Shown here piece by piece: positions 19,020-27,779 of a stretch of DNA of 49,849 nucleotides. Below the pieces are notes generated by a model. That model did not search any database and was not told the origin of the DNA. It saw only the letters and a program-made list of their open reading frames with translations. The position numbers were made by a program, and so were the translations under genes. Every line of letters starts with the position of its first letter. Position 1 is the stretch's first letter. The stretch is from the NCBI GenBank assembly GCA_943330855.2, contig CALQJI020000036.1, positions 1-49,849 on the forward strand. The letters are read 5' to 3'. Origin of the DNA: Klebsiella pneumoniae (lineage in GTDB: Bacteria > Verrucomicrobiota > Verrucomicrobiia > Limisphaerales > SXTU01).

Positions 19020-19415
19020 GGCGGCAATCGGTTCGAGGAGCCGGTGCTGAAAAGCTGGGAGATCGTGGCTGCGGACCTGGACGAATGGATATTCAACGTC
19101 AAGCAATCCTACTGGCCCAAGCTGATGGCGCTCTATCGCGAGCACGAGTTGTTGTTGGGATGCCTGGCACGGGGAGGATGAGGGGACTGCGGAACAGGCG
19201 ACGCATCAGCATTTGGAGGCGGGCTGGCATCGGAGGAAAATGGCCGAGGGCCTCGGTGGCGAAGATCTGGATCCAGTGCAACGCGCGGTATCGTTCATCG
19301 CGACGCATTTCGCCAGCCGCCTTGAAATGGCCTGGGTCGCCCGCCATGTGAGCTTCTTCAGCGCGGGTCATCTGGCGCGAATGTTCAAGGACAAGATGGG
19401 AGTGTCACCAAATTC
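19020..19415 (+). pseudogene. Remnant of AraC-family transcriptional regulator
   Basis: Two reading frames each carry part of one protein. A first frame (about 19040-19180) reads KSWEIVAADLDEWIFNVKQSY and on to REHELLLGCLA. A +1 shift near 19175 continues as HGEDEGTAEQATHQHLEAGW and then the AraC helix-turn-helix pattern AVSFIATHFASRLEMAWVARH, with SFFSAGHLARMFKDKMGVSP at about 19365-19410. The second recognition helix SAGHLARMFK and the final MGVSP are diagnostic. The N-terminal effector domain is missing and the C-terminus is cut, so the gene is dead. It may once have regulated the sialidase module upstream. Confidence 0.65.
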
Positions 19416-19607
19416 CTCACGCCCTCCTGCTCGCGCCGTCGGCCGCGCAGCTCGCTGCCTAGAAAACCAAACCCAAATCGGCGGCAATGACCTCGATCGC
19501 ACGAGCGCCATCAGCCATTACTTCGTTGTCGTTCGTCCTCGCAGACTCTTCCTCGGTCGCACTGTCTATTCTTCTCCTTACCACGCTCCTGCTCACCCAC
19601 GGTGACA
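19411..19607 (+). other. Gene debris with two signal-peptide-like remnants
   Basis: Between the AraC remnant and the GntR gene there is no intact gene. At 19422-19438 a 17-mer differs by one base from the signal-peptide 17-mer shared by 11367, 13021 and 24393, and encodes ALLLAPSAAQLAA before a stop. At about 19563-19607 another frame reads ILLLTTLLLTHGDM and a stop, resembling the orphan at 11339-11392. The rest, up to 19669, shows nothing recognisable. Confidence 0.4.
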
Positions 19608-19669
19608 TGTGAGGTGAAGCTGCCCGATTAGAGTCCAGTTCCCGGTTCATCCCTCAAGAAAAAACTCGC

Positions 19670-19705
19670 AACGGTATACCGTTTGGTGAAGAGTGACGGT
19701 ATACC
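19670..19705 (+). promoter_or_regulatory. Tandem GGTATACC operator upstream of GntR regulator
   Basis: A perfect 14-base palindrome AACGGTATACCGTT (19670-19683) is followed 25 bases later by a second GGTATACC (19698-19705) that abuts the ATG at 19708. Short palindromes centred on GTATAC-like cores are typical of GntR/FadR-subfamily operators, so this is probably the autoregulatory site of the adjacent gene. The second box overlaps the ribosome-binding region, which suggests repression. Confidence 0.65.
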
Positions 19706-19707
19706 TT

Positions 19708-20367
19708 ATGAAACAACCGTTAGCTTCCACGCCGCGCCCGGATCGCACCACCTCGATCCTGCAAAGACGCATCCTTGATGGATGGATCGAGCCGGGAACG
19801 TTGCTGGCGGAGTCGGCGGTGGCGCGGGAGCTGGGAGTCAGCCGGGTGCCGGTCCGGGAGGCTTTGTTTGCGCTGGAGCGAGACGGGTTGGTGGAGTTCA
19901 GCGACACGGGACGGGCTTACGTGAAAGATCTGTCGCCACATGCCTTTGAAGAGCTGTATGTGCTGCGGCTCACGCTGGAGCCGGTGGCGGCGCGGCTGGC
20001 GGCTCCGGGGTTGCGGGGGGATCTGTCGGCGCTGGAGAAGAACATCGAGGCCACGGGGCGGGCAGCGTCGCTGATCAAGGTGACGCATCTGGACCTGGAT
20101 TTTCATGAGCTCATCCTGGCGGCGAGCGGCAATGCCCGGCTGTTGAAGTTGTGGCGGTCGTTGCGCAATGAGCTGGAGCTGTGGCTGGGCAGGCTGCATC
20201 GCTCCAAAGAGATCCAGACCCGAGGCACATGCGAGGAGACGGTCTCCACCCATCGCGATCTCGTGGAGTGCTTCCGCACCCAGTCGGCGGCTGTCTGCGA
20301 GCGCAAGATGCGCGAGCACATCCTCGGCTGGCGCGAATGGCTGCCGGTGCTTCCTGGACAAGAATGA
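19708..20367 (+). CDS. GntR-family transcriptional regulator with FCD domain (FadR subfamily)
   Basis: The ATG at 19708 follows the second operator box; a GTG at 19693 in the same frame would add 5 residues. Product 219 residues. The winged helix-turn-helix spans about 10-75 (ILQRRILDGWIEPGTLLAES, VARELGVSRVPVREALFALE). The FCD ligand domain spans about 85-215, with the metal-ligand pattern of the family: DLDFHELI, THRDLVEC and MREHILGW. FCD regulators usually sense sugar acids or other organic acids with a bound metal. It sits just upstream of the cytochrome module D and about 9 kb from the catabolic cluster at 28799; either could be its regulon. An FCD-regulator fragment at 38337 belongs to a different gene. 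Confidence 0.93.
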   Translation: MKQPLASTPRPDRTTSILQRRILDGWIEPGTLLAESAVARELGVSRVPVREALFALERDGLVEFSDTGRAYVKDLSPHAFEELYVLRLTLEPVAARLAAPGLRGDLSALEKNIEATGRAASLIKVTHLDLDFHELILAASGNARLLKLWRSLRNELELWLGRLHRSKEIQTRGTCEETVSTHRDLVECFRTQSAAVCERKMREHILGWREWLPVLPGQE

Positions 20368-20415
20368 TTTCATCTGCGTCCCCAACCTCAACTCACCGCT
20401 CAAAACACGAGTCCG

Positions 20416-23400
20416 ATGATCCGATTCCTCATAGCCTCGCTTGTTGTGTGCCTCGCGCTCACCAGTGCCGCTGTCGCTGCCGATGGGGCGGCTGACAGGG
20501 CGAAGGCGTATGCTGAGCGGATTCACCCGTTGCTGGTGAAGACCTGCGGAAAATGCCACGGCAAGGAGCCCAAGGACAACGATCTCGACCTCACGAGCCT
20601 TGTCACGGCTGAGGCGCTCCTCGCGCGGCCGAAGGTGCTCGAGGACATTGCCGAGAGATTGAATGAGGGCGACATGCCGCCGAAGAAGGCTGCGCAGCCA
20701 AGCCTGGCCGAACGGGATCAGTTGCTGGGCTGGATCGGGGCGGCGGTGGATGCGGCGGCGGCGGCGCACGCGGGCGACCCAGGGCCGGTGACGCTGCGCC
20801 GGTTGACCAATCCGGAGTATGATCATGCGGTGCGCGATCTGACGGGTGTGGATATGCAGCCGACGCGGACCGGCGAGTTCGCGCCCGACAGCGTGGGCGG
20901 CGAGGGCTTTGCCAATGTCGGCGAGGCGATGCCGATGACGCCCGGGCTAGTGGAGCGCTATCATCAGGCCGCGCGTTATGTGGCGGCGCGGGCGGTGCTG
21001 CTGCCGACGGGCTTTCGGTTTTCGCCTTCTCCAGATGGTCCGGATTGGACGACAGAGGCGGAGAAGGCGCTGCGCAGTTTTCACTCGCGCTATGCTGGCC
21101 CCAAAGGCGAGCCGCCGCTCGCGGTGCATCTCGCGGCGACGCTGAAACATCGCGACCGGCTCACTCGCGGCGGTCCCGCTGCCATCACGGAAGTCGCTGC
21201 GGAGGAGAAACTCAACGCGACTTACCTAGCCGCGCTTTGGACCGGACTCAGCAGCAAGCCAGGCGCATCTTTGCCGCCAGCGGAATTCGCTGCGCAGACG
21301 AAGCAGTGGGAGGAAAAAGCAGCCCAAGTGGAAGCCGAGAGGAAACAGCGGCAGTCGGCTCTCGACTCGGCGCGCCAGAAAATCGAGTCGCGCTGGGCTG
21401 CGTCGAAACGAGTGCTCGTGGAGTCGAAGGTTGCGGAAGCGGGCTCGGCCCCCTTCGAGCACAAGGTGTCGGTTCGGCGCGGCGAGCTGCTGCTCCTGAC
21501 CGTGCTGCCCAACCAAAGCCACGGAGCCGACAGCACGCTGATCGAATGGACGATCCGCGAAACGACCGGCGATCAGCGAAGCTGGAGCGTCGCCGATTTG
21601 ATTCCCGATCTGTTGAAGGGCAACCCCAGGCCGGACAAGCACGGGGCCAGTTGGAGCTTCCTGGAGACGACATCCGCCCCGGTGTTTCTCACCGAACCGC
21701 GCGACAGCAACGCAGGGCGAACCGAGGTGAAATCGTGGAGCCTCGGCTCCGAGCCCTCGGTCTTCGTGAACACCGCCGCCGAGCCCTTGCAGGCCTGGAC
21801 GAAGTTGCCCGCACGGTCGGTCTTCGTGCATCCGGGACCCCAGCGCCCCGTGACGGTCACCTGGACAAGCCCGATCGATGCCGAGGTCGTGGTCTCTGGT
21901 CGAGTCGCCGATGCCCATCCCTCCGGAGGCGACGGCGTTGCATTCGAACTCTCGCACGTCGCAGCAACGGAGCTGGGGCAAGCGCTGGCCGTTCTGGGAG
22001 AGCGGCCAGCCATTCTACCGAGTGCTGGTCTGCCGAAGGACATGCTCGGCTTGGTCCGAGAAAAGTGGCGGGCGGCGACCACCGATCCGGCACCGGTGCT
22101 GGCGGCGATCAAGGCCATGCAGGACAGGTTGTTCTGGAGCAACTACCGCAGGCATAATGTGCTGGCGGTCGGCAACGGCTTCCCTGCTTGGGTGGACATG
22201 CTCCGCGTGGTCGCCCGTGAGCAGGTCCAGGGTGCGGCCCGCGAACCGGTCTTCCGGCTGGTCGCGCGGCAGGTGGCCCCGGCGGTGCCCGGCACCTTCG
22301 TGGTCTGGGACCGTTTGCGGTTGGAGAACGGCGACGGGCCCACGCTGGTGCTGGCGGAGCACCCCGAACTGCGGGCAGCCGTCGAGGCGGCGTGCGGGCT
22401 CCGGTTTGGCCATCATCCGCAGGGCCGGCCAGTGCCACCGGCCGCCCTGATCACGGAGGCAGGTTCCGAGGTCCGCATCGACCTGCGGAAGCTGCCAGCG
22501 CCACTCTTGAAATCGCTCACGCTGCCGCGGTTCCTCCGCGCCGATGTGAGCCTCGATGCCGGCAGCCCGGAGACGGCCACGGTCCAGGCTTTGCTGCTCG
22601 CTGAGCCGGACTTCAAGGACCCCAAGGACCCCAAGAAGATAGACGCAGGGCGGACAAACCCGACTGCCTTTCGATCCGGCGACCCGCTCGTTGTGGAAGA
22701 GCCCGAGCCGCGGGTGGCGCAGATCGTGCATCCGCGTGTCGCCGCCGAGCGGGCGCGGCCGGCTGCGGAGTTTCGCGCCCTTTTTCCCCCAGCAGTGCTT
22801 TTTGAGCCGATCATCCCGCGTGATGCGCAGGGCAGCCTGTTCATGTTCCACCGCGAGGACGAGCCGCTGCGCCGGCTCCTGCTCGACGAGGCGGGCCGGG
22901 CGGAACTGGAACGTCTCTGGAGCGAACTGCATTTCCTGCGCGAGGACGCGCTCGCCCACAAACTCATGTATGCGGAGCTGCTGAACTTTTACGCCAATCC
23001 GAACGGCGCACCCCGGATGGACTTCTTCATCCAAACGGTCGGAGAGCGCGTGAAACGGGAGGGAGAGGCACTTCTCGCCGAACAGGCCGCCGCCGAGCCG
23101 CGGCACCTCGATGCGCTGCTCGCCTTCGCCGCCCGGGCCTGGCGTCGGTCCCTCAATGCAGATGAACGCGAAACCCTCCTCGCTGCCTACCGCGCCGACC
23201 GTGCCGAGGGCATCAAGCATGATCCCGCCCTCCGCGCCACTCTCGCCCGAGTGCTGTCATCGCCGTGGTTCCTTTACCGCGTGGAGCAGCCAGCGACCGG
23301 GCCGCGCTGGCAGCCGGTGTCGGGCGATGAATTGGCGACGCGGCTGAGCTTCCTGCTTTGGGATTCGATTCCTGATGACGAACTGCGTGCCTCGGCCCCG

Positions 23401-24357
23401 CGTCTGCACGACCCCGCGGTGATGGAGGCGCAGGTGCGCCGGATGATTAAGGACAGCCGCACGCGCGGCATGGCCGAGGAGTTTGGCGCTCGCTGGCTCG
23501 GCGTGCGGGACTTCGTGGCCAACCATGGCCGCAGCTTGAAGGACTTCCCCGAGTTCACGCCCGCCGTGCGTGACGCGCTGGCCGAGGAACCGGTGCGTTT
23601 CTTTGAGGACCTGCTCATCAACGACCGCGCGGTGAGCGACGTGATCGCCACCGATGCCGTCATCGTCAACGACGTGCTCGCCAAGCACTACAGCATCCCT
23701 GGCGTGACGGGGCCGGAGTGGCGTCGCGTGGAAAAAGTGGCCGCCTACGGTCGCGGCGGTCTGCTGGGACTCGGCGCCGTTCTCGCCAAGCAATCCGCCG
23801 CCGCCCGCACCAGCCCCATCAAGCGCGGTGCCTGGGTGGCCCACATGCTCGGTGACCGGCTCCCGAAACCCCCGCCCAATGTGCCGCCGCTGCCCGATGC
23901 CGTGCCCGCCGGCCTGAGCGTGCGCGAACTGACCGAGCGCCACCGCAAGGACGCCAACTGCGCCGCCTGCCACGTGCGCATCGACCCGTATGGCATGACG
24001 CTGGAGCAGTTCGACGCCATCGGCCGCCTGCGGCCCGCCAGCGCGATGAAGCCCGGCGAGAGCCGTTCGACATTGCGCGACGGCACCGATGTTAATGACT
24101 TCGCCGGCCTGCGGAACTACGTCGCCGGCCCGCGACGCGAGGACCTGCTGCGCACGCTCGCCCGCAAGCTCACCGGCTACGCGCTGAGCCGCGCCGTGCT
24201 GCCCTCGGACCGCGCACTCGTTGATGAAGTGAGCAAGACCATGATCGCCGGCGGACGCTGGTCGGACGCCCTGCTCGTCATCGTCCGCAGCGAGCCATTC
24301 CGCTGCATCCGGCCCGCAGTCGGGACACTGAAATCGGCAGCAAACCCGACGAAATGA
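20416..24357 (+). CDS. Very large di-heme planctomycete-type cytochrome (1313 residues)
   Basis: The signal peptide is MIRFLIASLVVCLALTSAAVAA. The first heme site CGKCH is at 44-48, followed by the GDMPPKK loop. DUF1587 lies at about 120-180 (RRLTNPEYDHAVRDLTGVD). A very long insert of about 700 residues follows, including a charged coiled-coil-like stretch (about 290-325) and beta-rich parts with no family I recognise. DUF1595 starts near 897 (FAARAWRRSLNADERETLL), DUF1592 near 972 (ATRLSFLLWDSIPDDELRA). DUF1588 holds CAACH at 1182-1186, and DUF1585 ends the protein. It is longer than its homologues at 6870 (1052) and 44345 (1143, including a propeller). Next downstream, 7 bases away, is the sialidase-SGNH fusion, then DUF1552 at 26406. 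Confidence 0.92.
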   Translation: MIRFLIASLVVCLALTSAAVAADGAADRAKAYAERIHPLLVKTCGKCHGKEPKDNDLDLTSLVTAEALLARPKVLEDIAERLNEGDMPPKKAAQPSLAERDQLLGWIGAAVDAAAAAHAGDPGPVTLRRLTNPEYDHAVRDLTGVDMQPTRTGEFAPDSVGGEGFANVGEAMPMTPGLVERYHQAARYVAARAVLLPTGFRFSPSPDGPDWTTEAEKALRSFHSRYAGPKGEPPLAVHLAATLKHRDRLTRGGPAAITEVAAEEKLNATYLAALWTGLSSKPGASLPPAEFAAQTKQWEEKAAQVEAERKQRQSALDSARQKIESRWAASKRVLVESKVAEAGSAPFEHKVSVRRGELLLLTVLPNQSHGADSTLIEWTIRETTGDQRSWSVADLIPDLLKGNPRPDKHGASWSFLETTSAPVFLTEPRDSNAGRTEVKSWSLGSEPSVFVNTAAEPLQAWTKLPARSVFVHPGPQRPVTVTWTSPIDAEVVVSGRVADAHPSGGDGVAFELSHVAATELGQALAVLGERPAILPSAGLPKDMLGLVREKWRAATTDPAPVLAAIKAMQDRLFWSNYRRHNVLAVGNGFPAWVDMLRVVAREQVQGAAREPVFRLVARQVAPAVPGTFVVWDRLRLENGDGPTLVLAEHPELRAAVEAACGLRFGHHPQGRPVPPAALITEAGSEVRIDLRKLPAPLLKSLTLPRFLRADVSLDAGSPETATVQALLLAEPDFKDPKDPKKIDAGRTNPTAFRSGDPLVVEEPEPRVAQIVHPRVAAERARPAAEFRALFPPAVLFEPIIPRDAQGSLFMFHREDEPLRRLLLDEAGRAELERLWSELHFLREDALAHKLMYAELLNFYANPNGAPRMDFFIQTVGERVKREGEALLAEQAAAEPRHLDALLAFAARAWRRSLNADERETLLAAYRADRAEGIKHDPALRATLARVLSSPWFLYRVEQPATGPRWQPVSGDELATRLSFLLWDSIPDDELRASAPRLHDPAVMEAQVRRMIKDSRTRGMAEEFGARWLGVRDFVANHGRSLKDFPEFTPAVRDALAEEPVRFFEDLLINDRAVSDVIATDAVIVNDVLAKHYSIPGVTGPEWRRVEKVAAYGRGGLLGLGAVLAKQSAAARTSPIKRGAWVAHMLGDRLPKPPPNVPPLPDAVPAGLSVRELTERHRKDANCAACHVRIDPYGMTLEQFDAIGRLRPASAMKPGESRSTLRDGTDVNDFAGLRNYVAGPRREDLLRTLARKLTGYALSRAVLPSDRALVDEVSKTMIAGGRWSDALLVIVRSEPFRCIRPAVGTLKSAANPTK

Positions 24358-24364
24358 AAGACGC

Positions 24365-26272
24365 ATGAGAACCTTCGTCAACCTCCTCACCGCCCTGCTG
24401 CTCGCGCCGTTGGCCACGCTGCATGCTGCTGACACTCCGCCAAGTCAGGGAACAAGCCACGTCATCGTGCCACACTCGAAGGAAGCAGCCCGTAACGGCG
24501 AGGCGTCGTTGATCGAGCTGCGGGATGGTTCGCTGCTGCTGATGTATGGCGCGCATCAGAAAAGCGGAGACTGGGATCGCGGGGAGATACGCCAGATGCG
24601 TTCACGCGACGGCGGCAAGACTTGGTCCGTGCCCGAGACCGTCTTCAGCGATGCGAAGCGTTCGCTCTTCCAAATCTCGTTCGCACGACTGGCCAACGGC
24701 GACCTCGGCCTGACCCATACGTCGCTCGCCAATGGCCGCGATGCCTTCAAGGTCTTCCGCCGCTCGACGGATGACAGCCAGACTTGGTCAGGGCCGCTGA
24801 AAATCAGCGATGACTCGCACGACTACACGACCGGACCTTGGGACAAGCTCGTTTTGCTGGAGAGCGGGCGTGTCATTGCGCTGTTGCACTGCAACATGAA
24901 ACCGGATGCGAAGAAGCAGGGCGGCCCGCTCGGCACCTATGCCGTGTTCTCCGATGACCATGGCAAGACGTGGACTCGCTCGCCGCTCAAGGATGTGCTG
25001 CATGTGCCCGACAATCCGCTCAAGAAGCCCGAATGGGGCTTCTGGGAACCGGCGCTGGTCGAGCACGCGCCGGGGAAGCTGCTGATGCTTGCACGCACGA
25101 CGACGGGTTGGCTGTGGGAGAGCCGTTCGGAGGACAACGGCACGACTTGGAGCGCGCCCGTGCAGTCCACCGTGCCCAATCCCGTCGCACCGCCCGTGCT
25201 AACGCGTGTCCCCGGCACGGACACGCTCGTGCTCATCCACAATCCCGACGTGAAACTCAGCGACAGTTGGCACGGCGGCGAACGCGTCGCCCTCGCCTTC
25301 CGCACCAGCCACGACGCCGGTCGCACCTGGTCTGCGGCCACCGACATCTATCGCGCACCGAACAACCAACTGTGGGTGGACTATCCCGCCGTGCGGTGGA
25401 TCAAAGGCCAGTTGCACCTCGTCTGGCGGCACATCGACAGAGGAACCCCAGCTGGCGGATTGGGCGGCACGAGCCTCTACCACCACGTCCTGCCGCGCGA
25501 GGCTTTCGAAGCACGCACCGGGCCGAAGCAGTCCGCTGAATCCAACGCCAAGCCCCTGCGCATCCTGCCGCTCGGCGACAGCATCACGCGCGGCTCCTAC
25601 CTCGCGCAGCAAGACGGCAAAGCCACCGGCCTGCCGCATCCGCTGAGCGGTGGCTGGCGCAAAGCACTCCAAGACAAACTCCGCGCTGCCGGCATCGCGT
25701 ATGACTTCGTCGGCGAACTCCGCTACGCCGCCTTCGGTCGCGATGGCGTCGTCGATTCCACCTTCGACCCCGACCATCACGGCCTCGCCGGATTCAGCAA
25801 CGCCCGCATCCTCACTGGCGGCATCGTCCCCACACCGCCCGACGTGCTCGCCGCGCTCGGCGTGAAGGAAATCAAAGTCCCCGGCATCGCCGACGTGCTG
25901 AACAAACACCAACCCGACATCATCCTCCTCATGTCCGGCGCGAACGGGTTCGACGCGCCCGCGCGCGACCGGCTCATCCGCACTATCGGTGATACGAGCG
26001 CTGCGCATCTGTTCGTCGCCACCATCCTCGCGCAGAAAGTCCCGCGCGCCGGCTGGGAGAAAGTGGATGCCTACAACGCCTCGCTGCCTGCCATCGTCGC
26101 CGCGCAGAAGACCGCCGGCAAACGCATCACGCTCGTGGACATGCACGCAGCCATCACGACGGATGATTTGTTGCCGGACGGTGTCCATCCCAACCAGATG
26201 GGCATGGACAAGGTGGCCGCGACTTGGTTCGCGGTTTTCCGCGCCTCGTTGAAGCAAACAAATCGGCCATGA
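24365..26272 (+). CDS. Sialidase-like propeller fused to SGNH/GDSL hydrolase
   Basis: A 635-residue secreted protein (signal peptide MRTFVNLLTALLLAPLATLHAA). Residues about 30-385 form a sialidase-like propeller with five Asp-box-like repeats (SRDGGKTWSVP, STDDSQTWSGP, SDDHGKTWTRS, SEDNGTTWSAP, SHDAGRTWSAA). Residues about 395-630 are an SGNH hydrolase: block I LPLGDSITRG with the nucleophile at Ser406, a block III-like LLMSGANGF, and block V LPDGVHPN with Asp605 and His608. The combination would suit removal of O-acyl groups and a terminal sugar from the same glycan, but neither substrate is known. It is placed between a cytochrome and a DUF1552 gene that normally adjoin, and its stop overlaps the start of a small signal-peptide ORF. 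Confidence 0.88.
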   Translation: MRTFVNLLTALLLAPLATLHAADTPPSQGTSHVIVPHSKEAARNGEASLIELRDGSLLLMYGAHQKSGDWDRGEIRQMRSRDGGKTWSVPETVFSDAKRSLFQISFARLANGDLGLTHTSLANGRDAFKVFRRSTDDSQTWSGPLKISDDSHDYTTGPWDKLVLLESGRVIALLHCNMKPDAKKQGGPLGTYAVFSDDHGKTWTRSPLKDVLHVPDNPLKKPEWGFWEPALVEHAPGKLLMLARTTTGWLWESRSEDNGTTWSAPVQSTVPNPVAPPVLTRVPGTDTLVLIHNPDVKLSDSWHGGERVALAFRTSHDAGRTWSAATDIYRAPNNQLWVDYPAVRWIKGQLHLVWRHIDRGTPAGGLGGTSLYHHVLPREAFEARTGPKQSAESNAKPLRILPLGDSITRGSYLAQQDGKATGLPHPLSGGWRKALQDKLRAAGIAYDFVGELRYAAFGRDGVVDSTFDPDHHGLAGFSNARILTGGIVPTPPDVLAALGVKEIKVPGIADVLNKHQPDIILLMSGANGFDAPARDRLIRTIGDTSAAHLFVATILAQKVPRAGWEKVDAYNASLPAIVAAQKTAGKRITLVDMHAAITTDDLLPDGVHPNQMGMDKVAATWFAVFRASLKQTNRP

Positions 26273-26409
26273 AACCTTTCCTCATACTTCTCGCCGCCCT
26301 GCTGCTCGCACCGCTAACCACACCGCAGCCTTCACATTTCAGACCTCCCCGTCTCGTCATCGCTCCCTTTACCACATCCGCTCAATCACAACCCAAACTC
26401 CACCCATGA
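26269..26409 (+). CDS. 46-residue signal-peptide-only ORF between coupled genes
   Basis: The ATG overlaps the preceding stop (ATGA at 26269) and the TGA overlaps the next ATG (ATGA at 26406). The product starts MKPFLILLAALLLAPLTTPQ and continues with a short Pro/Ser-rich tail, with no folded domain. The signal segment contains the shared 17-mer at 26297-26313 with one mismatch. The likely explanation is that the body of a secreted-protein gene was deleted, leaving the leader that maintains translational coupling between the sialidase-SGNH and DUF1552 genes. A genuine secreted microprotein cannot be excluded. Confidence 0.5.
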   Translation: MKPFLILLAALLLAPLTTPQPSHFRPPRLVIAPFTTSAQSQPKLHP

Positions 26410-27710
26410 ACATCCAACGCAACAACTGGCTCATTAGCCGCCGCCACGCGCTTCGCGGACTCGGAGCGATCCTCGCATTGCCTTTGCTCGATTGCATGAA
26501 ACCGGCACGGGCCGCTGCCGCGAGCGCCGCCAGCCTGCCGCCGACGCGCACGCTCGTCACCTTCACCGGCATGGGTTTCCACTCGAAGCACTGGTGGGCC
26601 AAGGGCGAGGGCGCGGCGATGGAACTCGGACCTTGTCTGAAGCCGCTGGAGAATTGGAGGGAGCGCATGGTCTTCCTTCGCGGCCTGTGGAACGAGCAGG
26701 CGAACAACGGAATCATCCACTGCATGCAGACAGGGAACATGCTCAGCGGCGCGACCATGGCGAAGAACGAGGTCCACACGGGCGTCAGCTTCGACCAGGT
26801 GATGGCGCGGCAGATCGGCGACCGCACCCGGCTGCCTTCGCTGGTGCTCGGCTGCGAGGAGGCGGTGCCCGGCCTTCAGGACGGTCATCCGCTGCTCTAC
26901 GGCTCGCACATTTCGTGGAGTTCGCCCGTGTCACCGACCTGGACCGAAACGCGTCCCGCGCTCGCCTTTGACCAGCTCTTCCGCACCGAGCGCAATCGCG
27001 ATGACCGCCGCGTTGTCGATGCCGTGCTCGAAGACGCCAAGTCCCTGCAACGCAAGCTCTCCAGCGCAGACCGTCAGCGCTTTGAAGAGTATCTCGGCTC
27101 CGTCCACGAGATCGAGGGACGCATCAAGCGGGCTGGCAAGGAACGCGCGGCCGGTGAATGGAAACCGACCTTCACCAGCCCCGACCGCCCGCGGCCTGCC
27201 GACGGCATCCCGGCGGATCTTCCCGAGTATTGGAAGCTCATGAATGACATCCTCATTATCGCCTTCCGCACGGACTCCACGCGCGTCGCGACCATGAAAT
27301 ACTGCAACGATGCCTCCACCCTCGTCCACGCGCACCTCGGCATCCGCGATCACCATCACTACATCGCCCACTCGCAGCCGCAGGAACTCGTCACGCTCAA
27401 CCAGTTCTTCATGTCGCAACTCGCCTACCTCTGCCAGCGCATGTCGGAAATCAAGGAAGGCGACAGCACACTGCTCGACAACACCGCGATCATGCACTGC
27501 TCCAGCATGCTGCACGGCAACCATGAGTCCAAGCAACTGCCAGTGATCCTGCTCGGCGGCGCCGGCGGCAATCTCCGTGGTGGCCGCGTGCTCGACTACC
27601 TCGACAAACCCAACCGCCGCATGTGCAGCCTGTTCCTCAACCTCATGGACTGGGGCGGCCTGAAGCTCGACCGCTTCAACGATTCGACCGAGCGGCTTCC
27701 GGGTGTGTGA
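26406..27710 (+). CDS. DUF1552 (HXXSHH-family) Tat-exported protein, motif-divergent
   Basis: A 434-residue protein with a Tat signal (ISRRHALRGLGAILALPLLD). The family core is clear (FDQVMARQIGDRTRLPSLVLG, LSSADRQRFEEYLGSVHEIEGRI, and TAIMHCSSMLHGNHESKQLPVILLGGAGG). The signature region at residues 316-323 reads HHHYIAHS, so relative to HxxSHH the Ser is Ala and the last His is Ser. This places it with the gene at 562 in a divergent subgroup, while 10041 and 47773 are canonical. It starts with an ATGA overlap on the small leader ORF. Its cytochrome partner is presumably the 1313-residue protein at 20416, separated from it by the sialidase-SGNH gene. Confidence 0.91.
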   Translation: MNIQRNNWLISRRHALRGLGAILALPLLDCMKPARAAAASAASLPPTRTLVTFTGMGFHSKHWWAKGEGAAMELGPCLKPLENWRERMVFLRGLWNEQANNGIIHCMQTGNMLSGATMAKNEVHTGVSFDQVMARQIGDRTRLPSLVLGCEEAVPGLQDGHPLLYGSHISWSSPVSPTWTETRPALAFDQLFRTERNRDDRRVVDAVLEDAKSLQRKLSSADRQRFEEYLGSVHEIEGRIKRAGKERAAGEWKPTFTSPDRPRPADGIPADLPEYWKLMNDILIIAFRTDSTRVATMKYCNDASTLVHAHLGIRDHHHYIAHSQPQELVTLNQFFMSQLAYLCQRMSEIKEGDSTLLDNTAIMHCSSMLHGNHESKQLPVILLGGAGGNLRGGRVLDYLDKPNRRMCSLFLNLMDWGGLKLDRFNDSTERLPGV

Positions 27711-27779
27711 TCTGATTCATCTCATCCTCGACGAAGTGCGAAGAGTATCTTCCCCTACCTGAAGAACCAACCTCCAACT

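Noticed and set aside
22015..23220. 401-codon open frame on the - strand
   Set aside because: Shadow of the 1313-residue cytochrome; no recognisable motif.
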